Assembly (NCBI GenBank): GCA_947169185.1
Contig: CAMVOS010000009.1
Span: 1 to 64,000 of the forward strand
Source of the DNA: an uncultured Prevotella sp.
GTDB lineage: Bacteria > Bacteroidota > Bacteroidia > Bacteroidales > Bacteroidaceae
Direction: 5' to 3'
DNA: 64,000 nt
Position 1 is the first letter of the stretch. Each line of letters starts with the position of its first letter. The notes under the pieces were generated by a model. That model saw only the letters and a list, made by a program, of their open reading frames with translations. It did not search any database and was not told the origin of the DNA. The translations under genes and the position numbers were made by a program. Positions 15,622 to 24,927 of this stretch are shown one piece after another.

Positions 15622-15650
15622 AGGTGAGAGGTAAGAGGTGAGAGGTAAGA
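15620..15650 (+). repeat. GAGGTGAGAGGTAAGAG spacer repeat
   Basis: Two units of GAGGTGAGAGGTAA. It shares its core with the repeat embedded in mutS2 at 5385-5418. Confidence 0.75.
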
Positions 15651-15655
15651 AAAAA

Positions 15656-15690
15656 GAGGTTGGTGCAGGACGCTACCAACCTCACTTTTT
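15656..15690 (+). terminator. Terminator after the ROK kinase
   Basis: GAGGTTGGT pairs with ACCAACCTC around a 10-base loop, followed by ACTTTTT. Confidence 0.8.
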
Positions 15691-15811
15691 AAAATATGAT
15701 AAGGCACGTGGCAATGGCTACGTCAAGCTTTATCGGGGGCAAATTTAGATAATATTTACAAAAAAAGCAAATTTTTAGACAACTTTTTTCGCATTTAGCA
15801 CAAAAAATGTG

Positions 15812-15820
15812 TACCTTTGC
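15812..15820 (+). promoter_or_regulatory. Promoter -7 box of the three-module pectinase
   Basis: TACCTTTGC lies 26 bases before ATG at 15846. No copy of the shared palindrome is seen upstream. Confidence 0.75.
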
Positions 15821-15845
15821 AGGCAAAACTACTAAAGCAGATTAT

Positions 15846-18800
15846 ATGAAAAGACTATTTCAGACCATGATGCTAATCATGCTTATGGCTGTTGTAGCCC
15901 ACGGTAAGGGTTGGGACCAACAGCAGTACAAGCAGATTGAGCAGAGTATCCGCATGCCACAGTTTGCGGCAAAAGACTACGTGATTACCAAGTTTGGCGC
16001 AAAGACTACCAACACAGCCGCCAAAAACCAGAAAGCCATTCAAAAAGCCATTGACAAATGTTCACAGAAAGGCGGCGGTCGCGTCATCATTCCTTCAAGG
16101 CAACATTTCCTGACAGCAGCCATCCAGCTAAAGTCTGGCGTTAATCTGGTAGTTGAAGAAGGTGCCGTTCTGGAGTTCGCTTTCGAACCAGAGCTCTACC
16201 CCATCGTTCCCACACGTTGGGAAGGTTTGGACTGCTGGAACTTGTCACCACTAATCTACGCCTATCAGGCCAAGGACATTGCCATTACCGGTAAGGGAAC
16301 CATCGACGGCGGTGGTTCGAACGACACCTGGTGGCCTTGGTGTGGCAGCAATAAGTTTGGGATGAAGGAGGGCGGTATAGCCCAGAATATGGGAGCCCGT
16401 GCCCGTCTGCTGAAGTATGCTGAGGACGGTGTGTCTATGGACGAGCGTAAGTTCGGTCCCAAGGATGGTCTGCGTCCCCAGATGATCAATCTGAACCAGT
16501 GCGAAGGTATCTTGATTGAGGATGTCACGCTGTTGCGTTCACCGTTCTGGGTCATCCACCCCCTGTTGTCGACAGATATTACCGTGCGTGGCGTACATAT
16601 TAATAACGATGGGCCTAACGGTGACGGATGCGACCCAGAGTCGTGCGACCGTGTACTGATTGAGAACTGCTACTTCAATACCGGTGATGACTGTATCGCC
16701 ATCAAGAGCGGACGTAACAACGACGGTCGTGAGGGTGGTCAGGGCAGGTTTGCCGGACGAGCATCGAAGAATATTATCATTCGTGACTGTAAGTTCAATA
16801 ACGGTCATGGCGGTGTGGTGATAGGTTCAGAGATTAGCGGTGGTTGCCAGAACGTGTACGCTGAGAACTGCGAGATGGATTCGCCCTCGCTAGACCGAGT
16901 GCTGCGTATCAAGACGAACTCCTGTCGCGGTGGCATTATTGAGAACATCAATATGCGTAACATCACCGTTGGTCAGTGTGGCGAGGCCGTGCTGAAACTG
17001 AATACCGACTACGAGCCTCGTGAGGTATGCTGCCGTGGTTTCTACCCCACCATCCGCAACGTGACCATGGAGAATGTCACCTGTAAGAAGTCAAAATACG
17101 GTGTAATGATTGTGGGTTATCAGGATCCGAAGCTGGCCTACACTATCAACAACATTACCGTTAAGAATTGTAAGTTTGACGGTGTCTACAATAAGCCCAT
17201 CCATCAGGTGGGTCTCGCTCAGGACATCACCTACGACAACCTCTACATCAATGGTTCGCTGGTATTGCAGGATCCACCATACAAGCATTATTCAGAATGG
17301 TTGACCTATTCAGAAATGAAGCGTGTGCCTGAAAGCTACATGCTCGACTTCGCCAAGAAACCCAAATGGAGCTATGTGATGGGTATCGAGCTGGAAGGTA
17401 TGTTGGACACCTATCTGCGCTACGGTGGCGAGGACATCCGTAAGTACTGCCAAATGTATACCGACAAGATGATTGACGAGAAGGGCAACATCACAGGCTA
17501 TGACATTTTAGACTACAATCTGGACAATATCCGCACGGGCCACTTTGTGACGCGTATGTACCAGAAATGGCCTGAACCCAAGAATCTGCTGGCCATGAAG
17601 ACCATGATGAAGCAGCTGCAGGATCAGCCTCGCACCATTGCAGACAAGGTATTCTGGCACAAGGCCATCTACGCCTATCAGGTATGGCTCGACGGTATCT
17701 TCATGGGGCTGCCCTACCGTTGCCTGACTGCACCCATTACAGAGAAAGCTACTACGAAAGGTAAGAAGACAAAGAAAGCTAAGATTGATCCCATCATCGC
17801 CATCTACAACGATGCTGTGAACCAGTTGAAGATTACCTACGAGCGTACGCTGGACCCCAAGACCGGTCTGAACCGCCACGCCTACGATGAGACACGTAAG
17901 ACCTTCTGGGCCGACAAGGCCACAGGTCTGTCGCAGCATTGCTGGGGCCGTGCCCAAGGTTGGTACTCTATGGCACTGATTGAGGTACTCGATGCTCTGC
18001 CAGACGACTATGCCCGCAAACAGGAGGTCGTAGAACTGTTGAAGAAAGACCTCGACGCAGTCATCAAGTGGCAAGACAAGAAGACGGGGGTATGGTATCA
18101 GGTCATGGACTCGCCTAATCGCGAAGGAAACTATTTGGAGTCTACCTGCTCGGCCATGTTTACCTATGTGTTGCTGAAAGCTTATCGTAAGGGTTATGTA
18201 GGCGAGAAGTATCGTGACGCAGGTATCAAGGCCTACAAGGGCATGATCAATAACTTCATCAAGGTCAATGCCGACAAGACCATCTCGCTCACCAATTGCT
18301 GTTCGGTGGCAGGCCTTGGTCCGGCAGCAACTCCTGAAGTGGAAGCAGCTCTGAAAATGGTGAATCCAAAGGGAACTGTCAAGGAGAACAAACGACGTGA
18401 TGGCAGTTTCAAATACTATCTGAGCGAAGAGATACGCGACAACGATGCCAAGGGTGTCGGACCGTTTATCTGGGCTTCGCTCGAGATGGAAATGCTAGGA
18501 TACACGATACAAAACTTAACAGCCTCGATTGATCGCGAGGCTGTTCTTTTTCGCAACAACCCCATCATTACCGAAGCTGACCCGTTGGCATCGCTCTCCG
18601 TAGGCAATGGCCACTTCGCCACAACCGTCGATGTGACAGGCATGCAGACCTACATCAAGGACTACAAACAGGGCATTCCTCTCTGTGCGATGAGTGACTG
18701 GGGCTGGCACGCATTTCCTAACACACAAAGACTCACGACAGCCGACACAGAGAAATCTTTCGACCTCGGTCATGGTCATGAGGAGGTGTATGCTATAGAA

Positions 18801-20684
18801 TACAAAGCCTCTAAAGGCGATGCTGCCCGTAACGTTGCTGCTACAGAGTATTTTCGTGTAAACCCACACCGTCTGAACCTCGGCGCCATTGGCCTGAAGC
18901 TGCAAGATGCCAAGGGGAATGACATTCCTCTGAAAGCGCTTAGCGACATCCACCAGGCCCTCCAGCTCTACCACGGCCAAATAGAATCCCACTTTGTGGT
19001 AGACGATTCTCCCGTCGACGTCACCACTATTGGCCTGCCTAACAGCGATGCCATAGCCTACCGCATCAGTACACCCTTATTTAAAAAGAAGCAGGCTGCC
19101 GTCACCATCCGCCTGCCCTATCCTACAGGCAAACATGCCGACGACGCCAGCGACTGGTCGAAGCCAGAGCGCCATACTTCGCGCATCGTATCGCGACAAA
19201 CCAACAGTGCCCTCATCGAGCACCGCCTCGATGCTACCACATATTATATTAATATCAGGTGGGAGGACAACGCCAGTCTCACCGAGACAGCTCCCCATCA
19301 ATACCTGCTCACCACCGATGCCGATGTCCTCGCCTTCGAGGCTGAGTATCGGGCCACTACTCCCGACGCAGAACCGTCGGGCACCTTCCGTTTCTCCGAC
19401 GCTCAGAAGCAGACCCAGAAGTTCTGGCATAAGTTCTGGACAGAGACAGCGTTTGCCGACTTCGGCCAATGTACCGACCCTCGCGCCAAAGAACTGGAGC
19501 GCCGTGTCGTGCTATCGCAATACCTGACTCGCATCAACTGTGCCAACTCGATGCCACCACAGGAAACTGGTCTGACGTATAACTCTTGGTTTGGTCGTCC
19601 CCATTTGGAGATGACCTGGTGGCATGCTGTCGACTTCGCTCTTTGGAACCAGCCACAAGTGGTTGCACAGATGCTCGAATGGTATAATGAGACCGCTGCT
19701 CCCATAGCCAAGGACATCGCCAAACGTCAAGGCTTCAAAGGTCTGCGCTGGATGAAGATGACCGACCCTTGGTCTGGTGAAGCACCGTCGAATACGGGCT
19801 CATTCCTCATCTGGCAACAGCCGCACTACATCTATTTGGCAGAGGAGATGTATCGCGCCAACCCCACAGCAGAGACGCTGAAGAAATATGCCGACAACGT
19901 CGAGGCAACAGCGGAATTCATGGCAGACTTCGTCAGCTACAACAAGAAGACGGGTCAATACCACCTGCAAGGCGCCACAGCCATGCAGGAGTCTATGTCG
20001 AAGGACTTTTCGTATAACCATCCCTTTGAGCTGGCCTATTGGCACTATGGCCTCAGCGTGGCCAACCAGTGGCGCGAGCGCATGGGTAAGCCTCGTCATG
20101 CCGAGTGGGATAAGATTACAGCACATCTAGCACCATTGCCTACGACGAAGGATGGTGTCATCACCGCTGGTATGCCCAAGGGCAAGACAACTGGCCTAAA
20201 GAGTTTCGACCCTTTCGATGCCGTTGCCGCTGGTGCTGCTCCCGTTCTGGCTACTGAGACCTTCACTGACAAGTGTCGTAACGACCATCCCGCCTGTCTG
20301 GGTGCCTTTGGCCTGCTACCAATGTGCAGCGATTCTGTCGCAGCAAAGAGAACCATGGACTGGGTCATGAAGAACTGGAACTTTCAAACCACTTGGGGCT
20401 GGGACTACGGTATGATAGCTATGGCTGCTGCACGCATCGGTGACACGAAGACGGCATTAGACGCCTTGCTCATCGACACACAGAAGAACACCTATTTGAA
20501 GAACGGTCATAACTTCCAGACCTCCGACCGTCTGCGTCTCTATCTGCCAGGCAATGGAGCGCTGCTCACTGCTGTAGCCATGATGTGTGCCGGTTGGGAA
20601 GGTTGCACAGACGTTCTTAACCCAGGTTTCCCAAAAGACGGTACATGGAATGTCCGTTGGGAGGGACTTCGTCGCATGCAGTAA
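15846..20684 (+). CDS. Three-module pectin enzyme: GH28 - GH105 - six-hairpin glycosidase-like
   Basis: A 1612-residue secreted protein (signal MKRLFQTMMLIMLMAVVAHG). Module 1 (about 25-510) is a GH28 polygalacturonase with NGDGCDPES (about 257), the catalytic pair TGDDCIAIKSG (Asp281/282), NGHGGVVIGSE (His321) and LRIKTN. Module 2 (about 510-890) is a GH105 unsaturated galacturonyl hydrolase with GHFVTRMYQKWPEP and LSQHCWGRAQGWYSM. Module 3 (about 905-1612) opens SVGNGHFATTVDVTGMQTY and contains TWWHAVDFALWN, FLIWQQPHYIYLAEEMYR and TTWGWDYGMIAMAAA. It looks like an (alpha/alpha)6 glycosidase distantly like GH65/GH95 enzymes; its specificity is unknown. A longer in-frame start would overlap the promoter. 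A terminator-like hairpin is translated at the module 2/3 junction, suggesting fusion of formerly separate genes. Confidence 0.88.
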   Translation: MKRLFQTMMLIMLMAVVAHGKGWDQQQYKQIEQSIRMPQFAAKDYVITKFGAKTTNTAAKNQKAIQKAIDKCSQKGGGRVIIPSRQHFLTAAIQLKSGVNLVVEEGAVLEFAFEPELYPIVPTRWEGLDCWNLSPLIYAYQAKDIAITGKGTIDGGGSNDTWWPWCGSNKFGMKEGGIAQNMGARARLLKYAEDGVSMDERKFGPKDGLRPQMINLNQCEGILIEDVTLLRSPFWVIHPLLSTDITVRGVHINNDGPNGDGCDPESCDRVLIENCYFNTGDDCIAIKSGRNNDGREGGQGRFAGRASKNIIIRDCKFNNGHGGVVIGSEISGGCQNVYAENCEMDSPSLDRVLRIKTNSCRGGIIENINMRNITVGQCGEAVLKLNTDYEPREVCCRGFYPTIRNVTMENVTCKKSKYGVMIVGYQDPKLAYTINNITVKNCKFDGVYNKPIHQVGLAQDITYDNLYINGSLVLQDPPYKHYSEWLTYSEMKRVPESYMLDFAKKPKWSYVMGIELEGMLDTYLRYGGEDIRKYCQMYTDKMIDEKGNITGYDILDYNLDNIRTGHFVTRMYQKWPEPKNLLAMKTMMKQLQDQPRTIADKVFWHKAIYAYQVWLDGIFMGLPYRCLTAPITEKATTKGKKTKKAKIDPIIAIYNDAVNQLKITYERTLDPKTGLNRHAYDETRKTFWADKATGLSQHCWGRAQGWYSMALIEVLDALPDDYARKQEVVELLKKDLDAVIKWQDKKTGVWYQVMDSPNREGNYLESTCSAMFTYVLLKAYRKGYVGEKYRDAGIKAYKGMINNFIKVNADKTISLTNCCSVAGLGPAATPEVEAALKMVNPKGTVKENKRRDGSFKYYLSEEIRDNDAKGVGPFIWASLEMEMLGYTIQNLTASIDREAVLFRNNPIITEADPLASLSVGNGHFATTVDVTGMQTYIKDYKQGIPLCAMSDWGWHAFPNTQRLTTADTEKSFDLGHGHEEVYAIEYKASKGDAARNVAATEYFRVNPHRLNLGAIGLKLQDAKGNDIPLKALSDIHQALQLYHGQIESHFVVDDSPVDVTTIGLPNSDAIAYRISTPLFKKKQAAVTIRLPYPTGKHADDASDWSKPERHTSRIVSRQTNSALIEHRLDATTYYINIRWEDNASLTETAPHQYLLTTDADVLAFEAEYRATTPDAEPSGTFRFSDAQKQTQKFWHKFWTETAFADFGQCTDPRAKELERRVVLSQYLTRINCANSMPPQETGLTYNSWFGRPHLEMTWWHAVDFALWNQPQVVAQMLEWYNETAAPIAKDIAKRQGFKGLRWMKMTDPWSGEAPSNTGSFLIWQQPHYIYLAEEMYRANPTAETLKKYADNVEATAEFMADFVSYNKKTGQYHLQGATAMQESMSKDFSYNHPFELAYWHYGLSVANQWRERMGKPRHAEWDKITAHLAPLPTTKDGVITAGMPKGKTTGLKSFDPFDAVAAGAAPVLATETFTDKCRNDHPACLGAFGLLPMCSDSVAAKRTMDWVMKNWNFQTTWGWDYGMIAMAAARIGDTKTALDALLIDTQKNTYLKNGHNFQTSDRLRLYLPGNGALLTAVAMMCAGWEGCTDVLNPGFPKDGTWNVRWEGLRRMQ
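18518..18551 (+). other. Terminator-like hairpin inside the fused reading frame
   Basis: AACAGCCTCG pairs perfectly with CGAGGCTGTT around an 8-base loop and is followed by CTTTTT. It lies at the boundary of the GH105 and third modules and is read as NLTASIDREAVLF. Confidence 0.75.
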
Positions 20685-20691
20685 GATGCCA

Positions 20692-21903
20692 TTATTTCCT
20701 AAAGAGTGTAGCGCCGGCATTCATCTTCACTAGTGTCGGCACTTCACTATAAGGTGCAACAATATAATTGTAGGGTACTGTCACCAAATCATCTGTAGAA
20801 GATGGCAAGTCTTTCGATTCTGCGATGTAATTGTCTAATTTCCATGTCACCGCAGTAGCCCCATTTTGGCTGTAATAATGCTTCACACCTTTCTCAAAAT
20901 AGTTACCCTCAATCAGAAACTCTGAGTTTACACGCGGATTGATGCAGTTGCTGGCCGTGGTGCTGCTGAAATAGTTGTTCAGCATGTGAATCTTGCCGGC
21001 CCGCGCCATTGGCATACGCTGCTTACAACCAACGCCCCACCAGTTGAAAGCAAAGGTGGTGTTCAGATAGCCCGGAATCTCTTTGTCGCTATAGCCAACA
21101 AGATTGGTATTCTGATGCATATAGGAGTGGGACGTATAGCTGAAGGTACACCAGCTGACAGTGATGAAGTCGGACATAGCAGTAATATCGAAATTGCCAT
21201 CCATGCCGTCCATGAAAGCGCAATGGTCTATCCAGCAATGTTTGGTGGCGTAGACACACGAAAGAAGGTCGCTGCCGCCTACGTCGATAGATCCAGGACC
21301 CACGAAGGTAATGTTGCGGATGATAATATTCTGACAATCCTTCAGTGTCAGAACGCCGGAATGGCGAAAGTGTTCCTTGTTGTCGCCCGTCTTCTCGATA
21401 ATAATCCTTCGGGTGTTATATTCGGCCTCCTCTCGGACACGACGTCCATTGGGCAGTGTGCCGCCACCACCACTGGTACTCATGTGGGGCACACCTGCAG
21501 CATTCAGTGCAGCAATGATCTCGTCGGTGACACACCATTGGGTACGGATGCGCGCATTATTGATGCCCAACAGCGTCTTGTCGGATGACGTGACAACGAC
21601 ATTGCAGGAAACGATGAAGTCGCCTGCGGAGCCGTCAAAAACAATGATTTTGTTAGAATTATTCGTAATCGCTTGTTCAATGACATCTCGCATATCCTCA
21701 CCATTCGATTTCAAGACCACAACGCCTGCGGTACCCTCTGGTACGGGATAGGTATAGCAGCCACCGCCCGTAACATTGAACGTGCTGGCAGCGTCAGTGC
21801 GTGAGGATCGCGTGCAAAAGCCAAAGGGTTTATCGGTGGCAAAGTCAGTGGCCGATATGGCCAGTGACAATGCTAACAGTAAAAAAGATGCAGTCAGTCT
21901 CAT
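20692..21903 (-). CDS. Secreted pectate lyase (PL1)
   Basis: A 403-residue protein with signal MRLTASFLLLALSLAISATD. The PL1 beta-helix has GVVVLKSNGEDMRDVIEQAI, IIVFDGSAGDF, IIIRNITFVGPGSID, CWIDHCAFMDGMDGNFDITA (Ca site, WIDH and DGNFDI), FITVSWCTFSYTSHSYM and the catalytic-side NWWGVGCKQRMPMARAGKIH (Arg region). It cleaves de-esterified pectate. It has no C-terminal sorting tail. A longer frame upstream would cross the promoter, so ATG at 21903 is used. The gene is convergent with the three-module enzyme (7-base gap, no terminator visible) and divergent from the next lyase, with which it shares operator site B. Confidence 0.9.
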   Translation of the reverse strand: MRLTASFLLLALSLAISATDFATDKPFGFCTRSSRTDAASTFNVTGGGCYTYPVPEGTAGVVVLKSNGEDMRDVIEQAITNNSNKIIVFDGSAGDFIVSCNVVVTSSDKTLLGINNARIRTQWCVTDEIIAALNAAGVPHMSTSGGGGTLPNGRRVREEAEYNTRRIIIEKTGDNKEHFRHSGVLTLKDCQNIIIRNITFVGPGSIDVGGSDLLSCVYATKHCWIDHCAFMDGMDGNFDITAMSDFITVSWCTFSYTSHSYMHQNTNLVGYSDKEIPGYLNTTFAFNWWGVGCKQRMPMARAGKIHMLNNYFSSTTASNCINPRVNSEFLIEGNYFEKGVKHYYSQNGATAVTWKLDNYIAESKDLPSSTDDLVTVPYNYIVAPYSEVPTLVKMNAGATLFRK

Positions 21904-21924
21904 AGTCTGTTGTGATTTGTCTCT

Positions 21925-21933
21925 GCAAAAATA
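21925..21933 (-). promoter_or_regulatory. Promoter -7 box of the minus-strand pectate lyase
   Basis: The minus strand reads TATTTTTGC, 21 bases before the start codon and 45 bases from operator site B. Confidence 0.7.
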
Positions 21934-21978
21934 CACATTATTTCCCAACAGGCAATAGTATTCTGTAGAAAAGAATAG

Positions 21979-21992
21979 CGTAAACGTTTTAG
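21979..21992. promoter_or_regulatory. Operator-like palindrome (site B) between divergent lyases
   Basis: CGTAAACGTTTTAG is near-identical to the consensus. It is 44 bases from the plus-strand -7 box and 45 bases from the minus-strand one, so a single site can serve both promoters. Confidence 0.7.
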
Positions 21993-22036
21993 TGTTAATA
22001 TTAAATAAGATAGGTGCACGGTTAAAATTCTTTTCG

Positions 22037-22045
22037 TACCTTTGC
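22037..22045 (+). promoter_or_regulatory. Promoter -7 box of the plus-strand pectate lyase
   Basis: TACCTTTGC lies 29 bases before ATG at 22075. Confidence 0.75.
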
Positions 22046-22074
22046 ATCTGAAAACTACTAATATATCATTCAAA

Positions 22075-23793
22075 ATGAAGAAATATCTAGTTACAATCGT
22101 AGCTGCCATGATGTCTGTCATGGCCATCGCACAAGACCAAGCCCCTGCATTTCCAGGTGCTGAGGGGCACGGACGCTATGTTACCGGCGGACGCGGTGCT
22201 ACTAAAGTCATTCACGTCACCAACCTCAAGAACAGCGGAACCGGTTCGTTCCGTTCAGCGGTCAGCGGTTCTGCCAAAAAGATTATCGTATTCGACGTGG
22301 GCGGTGTTATTCCCTTGGCCAGCGAAGTGACTATCGGTGCCAATACCACCATTCTCGGACAGACGGCGCCCTACCCCGGCATCACGCTGCGATACTATAC
22401 GGTACGCCCGAATGGAAATAATATCATCATGCGATTCATCCGTTGTCGACGCGGTTCGGAAAAGGATGTCGACGATGGTGCCGATGCGTCATGGGCCCGC
22501 AATCGGACTGGTATTATCCTCGACCACTGCTCATTCTCGTGGAGCATTGACGAGGTGGCCTCGTTCTACGACAACAACAACTTCACTATGCAGTGGTGCA
22601 CCATCGGCGAGAGCCTCAACAATGCCGGACACAATAAGGGCGCTCACGGCTATGGTGGCATCTGGGGCGGTAAACTGGCCTCCTTCCACCACAACCTCAT
22701 CTGTCACGTCAACAACCGTTCGCCTCGTTTCAACGGTGCACGCTACGAGTGGAAAGGTTATACCAGCAATTATGACTACAGCAAATACCAGTGGGCCAAC
22801 GAGGTACAGGCAGAGAATGTCGACTTCCGCAACTGCGTTATCTACAACTGTGGCAATGGCTGCTACGGAGGTCCTGGTGGCGGACAGATCAATATTGTGA
22901 ACAACTACTACAAGACAGGCCCTGCAGCTACCACAAACCGTGTAACGCAGGTGACGGTGGGAGCCAGCGGCAATGCCAGCGGACACCCCAATCTGTGGGA
23001 CATGACCAGCCGCTACTTCATTGACGGCAATCAGATGAACTCAACTGCCAACTTCAACGGATGGTCGAACATCGCATACGACAGTGGCACATACCTCATC
23101 GATGGCGAACGCTGGAGCCCGGACCCCAACCACTATAACGGTGAAAATGTTACCTATAAAAAGAATTCGGCAGGCACAGACTGCGTTCGCATCCGTCTGG
23201 ACGAGCCCGCTCCTATTGGTGACATCACAACGCATGTCGCAGCCCAAGCCTTTGACAAGGTGCTGACCTACGCTGGTGCATCACTCCACATGGATAATGT
23301 CGATGCGCGTTATTTCACCGAGGCAAAGAATGGTACCGCAACCTATAAAGGTTCAGTCACGAATAAAGCAGGCCGCATCGACCTCGTATCTGACTGTGAA
23401 GGCTATACCGAGGAAAATTTCGGCACAGGTAGTCGCGAAGCAGGTTTCGACACTGACAATGACGGTATTCCCGATGAGTGGGAGGTTGCCAATGGCCTCG
23501 ATCCCAATAAGGCCAGCGATGCCTTCACCTACACTTTGGATTCCAAAGGTTGGTACACGAACCTTGAAGTTTATGCCAACTCACTCGTCGAAGACATCAT
23601 GAAGGCAGGCAACGCGGATGGCGAGAGCAACTATACCGAATATTACCCTGCATGGAAATCGCCGACGGCTATTCATGCCATCCAAACAGATGCCAACAAA
23701 TCTGCCGTGTACTACAACCTGTCTGGTCAGAAGGTAAACACGACGTACAAGGGTCTCGTCATCTGTAACGGCCGCAAGATGATACAGAAATAA
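22075..23793 (+). CDS. Secreted pectate lyase (PL1-type) with sorting tail
   Basis: A 572-residue protein with signal MKKYLVTIVAAMMSVMAIAQ. The beta-helix starts PAFPGAEGHGRYVTGGRG (hallmark of this secreted lyase group) and continues with IIVFDVGGVIPL, TILGQTAPYPGITL, IILDHCSFSWSIDEVASF and KGAHGYGGIWGGK. A thrombospondin-3-like calcium loop, DTDNDGIPDEWE, lies near residue 462. The C-terminus, YNLSGQKVNTTYKGLVICNG then RKMIQK, is the short tail seen on several proteins here, probably a type IX secretion/anchoring signal. The next gene begins 7 bases downstream. It is homologous to the lyase at 57222. Confidence 0.9.
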   Translation: MKKYLVTIVAAMMSVMAIAQDQAPAFPGAEGHGRYVTGGRGATKVIHVTNLKNSGTGSFRSAVSGSAKKIIVFDVGGVIPLASEVTIGANTTILGQTAPYPGITLRYYTVRPNGNNIIMRFIRCRRGSEKDVDDGADASWARNRTGIILDHCSFSWSIDEVASFYDNNNFTMQWCTIGESLNNAGHNKGAHGYGGIWGGKLASFHHNLICHVNNRSPRFNGARYEWKGYTSNYDYSKYQWANEVQAENVDFRNCVIYNCGNGCYGGPGGGQINIVNNYYKTGPAATTNRVTQVTVGASGNASGHPNLWDMTSRYFIDGNQMNSTANFNGWSNIAYDSGTYLIDGERWSPDPNHYNGENVTYKKNSAGTDCVRIRLDEPAPIGDITTHVAAQAFDKVLTYAGASLHMDNVDARYFTEAKNGTATYKGSVTNKAGRIDLVSDCEGYTEENFGTGSREAGFDTDNDGIPDEWEVANGLDPNKASDAFTYTLDSKGWYTNLEVYANSLVEDIMKAGNADGESNYTEYYPAWKSPTAIHAIQTDANKSAVYYNLSGQKVNTTYKGLVICNGRKMIQK

Positions 23794-23800
23794 TACCGTC

Positions 23801-24808
23801 ATGAAACAAATCAGATTTATTCTTGTTACCGCAGCATTGTTGCTGCTTGTTTCGGCCATTCCCGACAAGACCACGACCATCTTCATTATCGGTGACTCTA
23901 CCGCTGCCAACAAAGACATATCGAAGGGTAAGCTGGAGCGCGGATGGGGTATGGTGCTACAGAGCTATTTCGACGATAACATCCGTGTGGACAACCACGC
24001 CGTGAACGGTCGCTCGTCGCTATCGTTCATCAACGAAGGGCGCTGGGATAAGGTACTTGAACGTATGAAGCCTGGCGACTATGTCATCATCCAGTTCGGC
24101 CATAACGACGAGAAGCCCAAGGCAGACCGCCATACCGACCCAGGTTCGACGTTCGACTATAATCTGGCCAAATTCGTACGCGAGACGCGCGAGCATGGGG
24201 GTATCCCCGTGTTGATGAACTGCGTGGTACGCCGCAACTTCTTTGTCAATGCACCAGAAAACGACGACGACGAGAAGCTGCGCACACAGACTTTCAAGGA
24301 CGGTGTACGCATGGTAGAGGGCGACACGCTCATCGACACCCACGGACTGTATCGTGTAGCACCTCGCGACGTAGCCCGTCGCATGAACGTCCACTTCGTC
24401 GACGCCAATAAGATTACCCACGATCTGGAGCAGGGACTGGGCACGGAGGCCTCGAAGAGGCTGCACATGTGGTTTCTGCCTGGTACGGAACCCAGCGAGC
24501 CGAAGGGTAAGCAGGACAACACCCACTATAGCGTCTATGGCGCTCATACGGTGGCTCACCTCTTAGCTGATGCTCTCTGTCAGGAAGTTCCTATACTGAA
24601 GAAATATCGCACCGATGCCGACTATACAGTCGACCGTCTGGGGCGTGGTCAGTATTTAACGCTTGACGAGGCCATTACAGCAGCCCAAAGCTCTTCCAAG
24701 AAGGACGATATCACCATCCAGATTCTCGGTGGTGATTGGGATAAACCACAACTGCCCAAGAAGTCAAAGATCAGATTCATACTCCGTCAAGGCGCAACTT
24801 GGAAATAA
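23801..24808 (+). CDS. Rhamnogalacturonan acetylesterase (SGNH, CE12) with CE8-like stub
   Basis: A 335-residue secreted protein (signal about 1-20). It has the SGNH blocks IFIIGDSTAAN (Ser nucleophile), VNGRSSLSF, VIIQFGHNDEKP and the Asp-His pair in KQDNTHYSVYGAHTVAHLL (about 238-242). It deacetylates pectin, probably rhamnogalacturonan. After the esterase fold (about residue 270), YTVDRLGRGQYLTLDEAITA resembles the beginning of a CE8 pectin methylesterase but is cut short at ATWK. Just beyond the stop, in another frame, the DNA encodes SVNDAYKGIVIVQGKRL, resembling the local sorting tails, so the gene may have lost its end by frameshift. It is co-transcribed with the upstream lyase. Confidence 0.85.
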   Translation: MKQIRFILVTAALLLLVSAIPDKTTTIFIIGDSTAANKDISKGKLERGWGMVLQSYFDDNIRVDNHAVNGRSSLSFINEGRWDKVLERMKPGDYVIIQFGHNDEKPKADRHTDPGSTFDYNLAKFVRETREHGGIPVLMNCVVRRNFFVNAPENDDDEKLRTQTFKDGVRMVEGDTLIDTHGLYRVAPRDVARRMNVHFVDANKITHDLEQGLGTEASKRLHMWFLPGTEPSEPKGKQDNTHYSVYGAHTVAHLLADALCQEVPILKKYRTDADYTVDRLGRGQYLTLDEAITAAQSSSKKDDITIQILGGDWDKPQLPKKSKIRFILRQGATWK

Positions 24809-24927
24809 GCAGACATCCATACCAACTAATTATGGACTGTCTGTCAACGACGCATACAAAGGAATAGTCATTGTACAAGGGAAAAGATTGTAAGGAAATA
24901 ACAGCAACAACTGTAAACTCTTCATTT

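Noticed and set aside
24663..24893. Separate small gene downstream of the CE12 esterase
   Set aside because: Most of it is a shadow frame of the esterase; only the last 17 residues make sense, as a displaced sorting tail.
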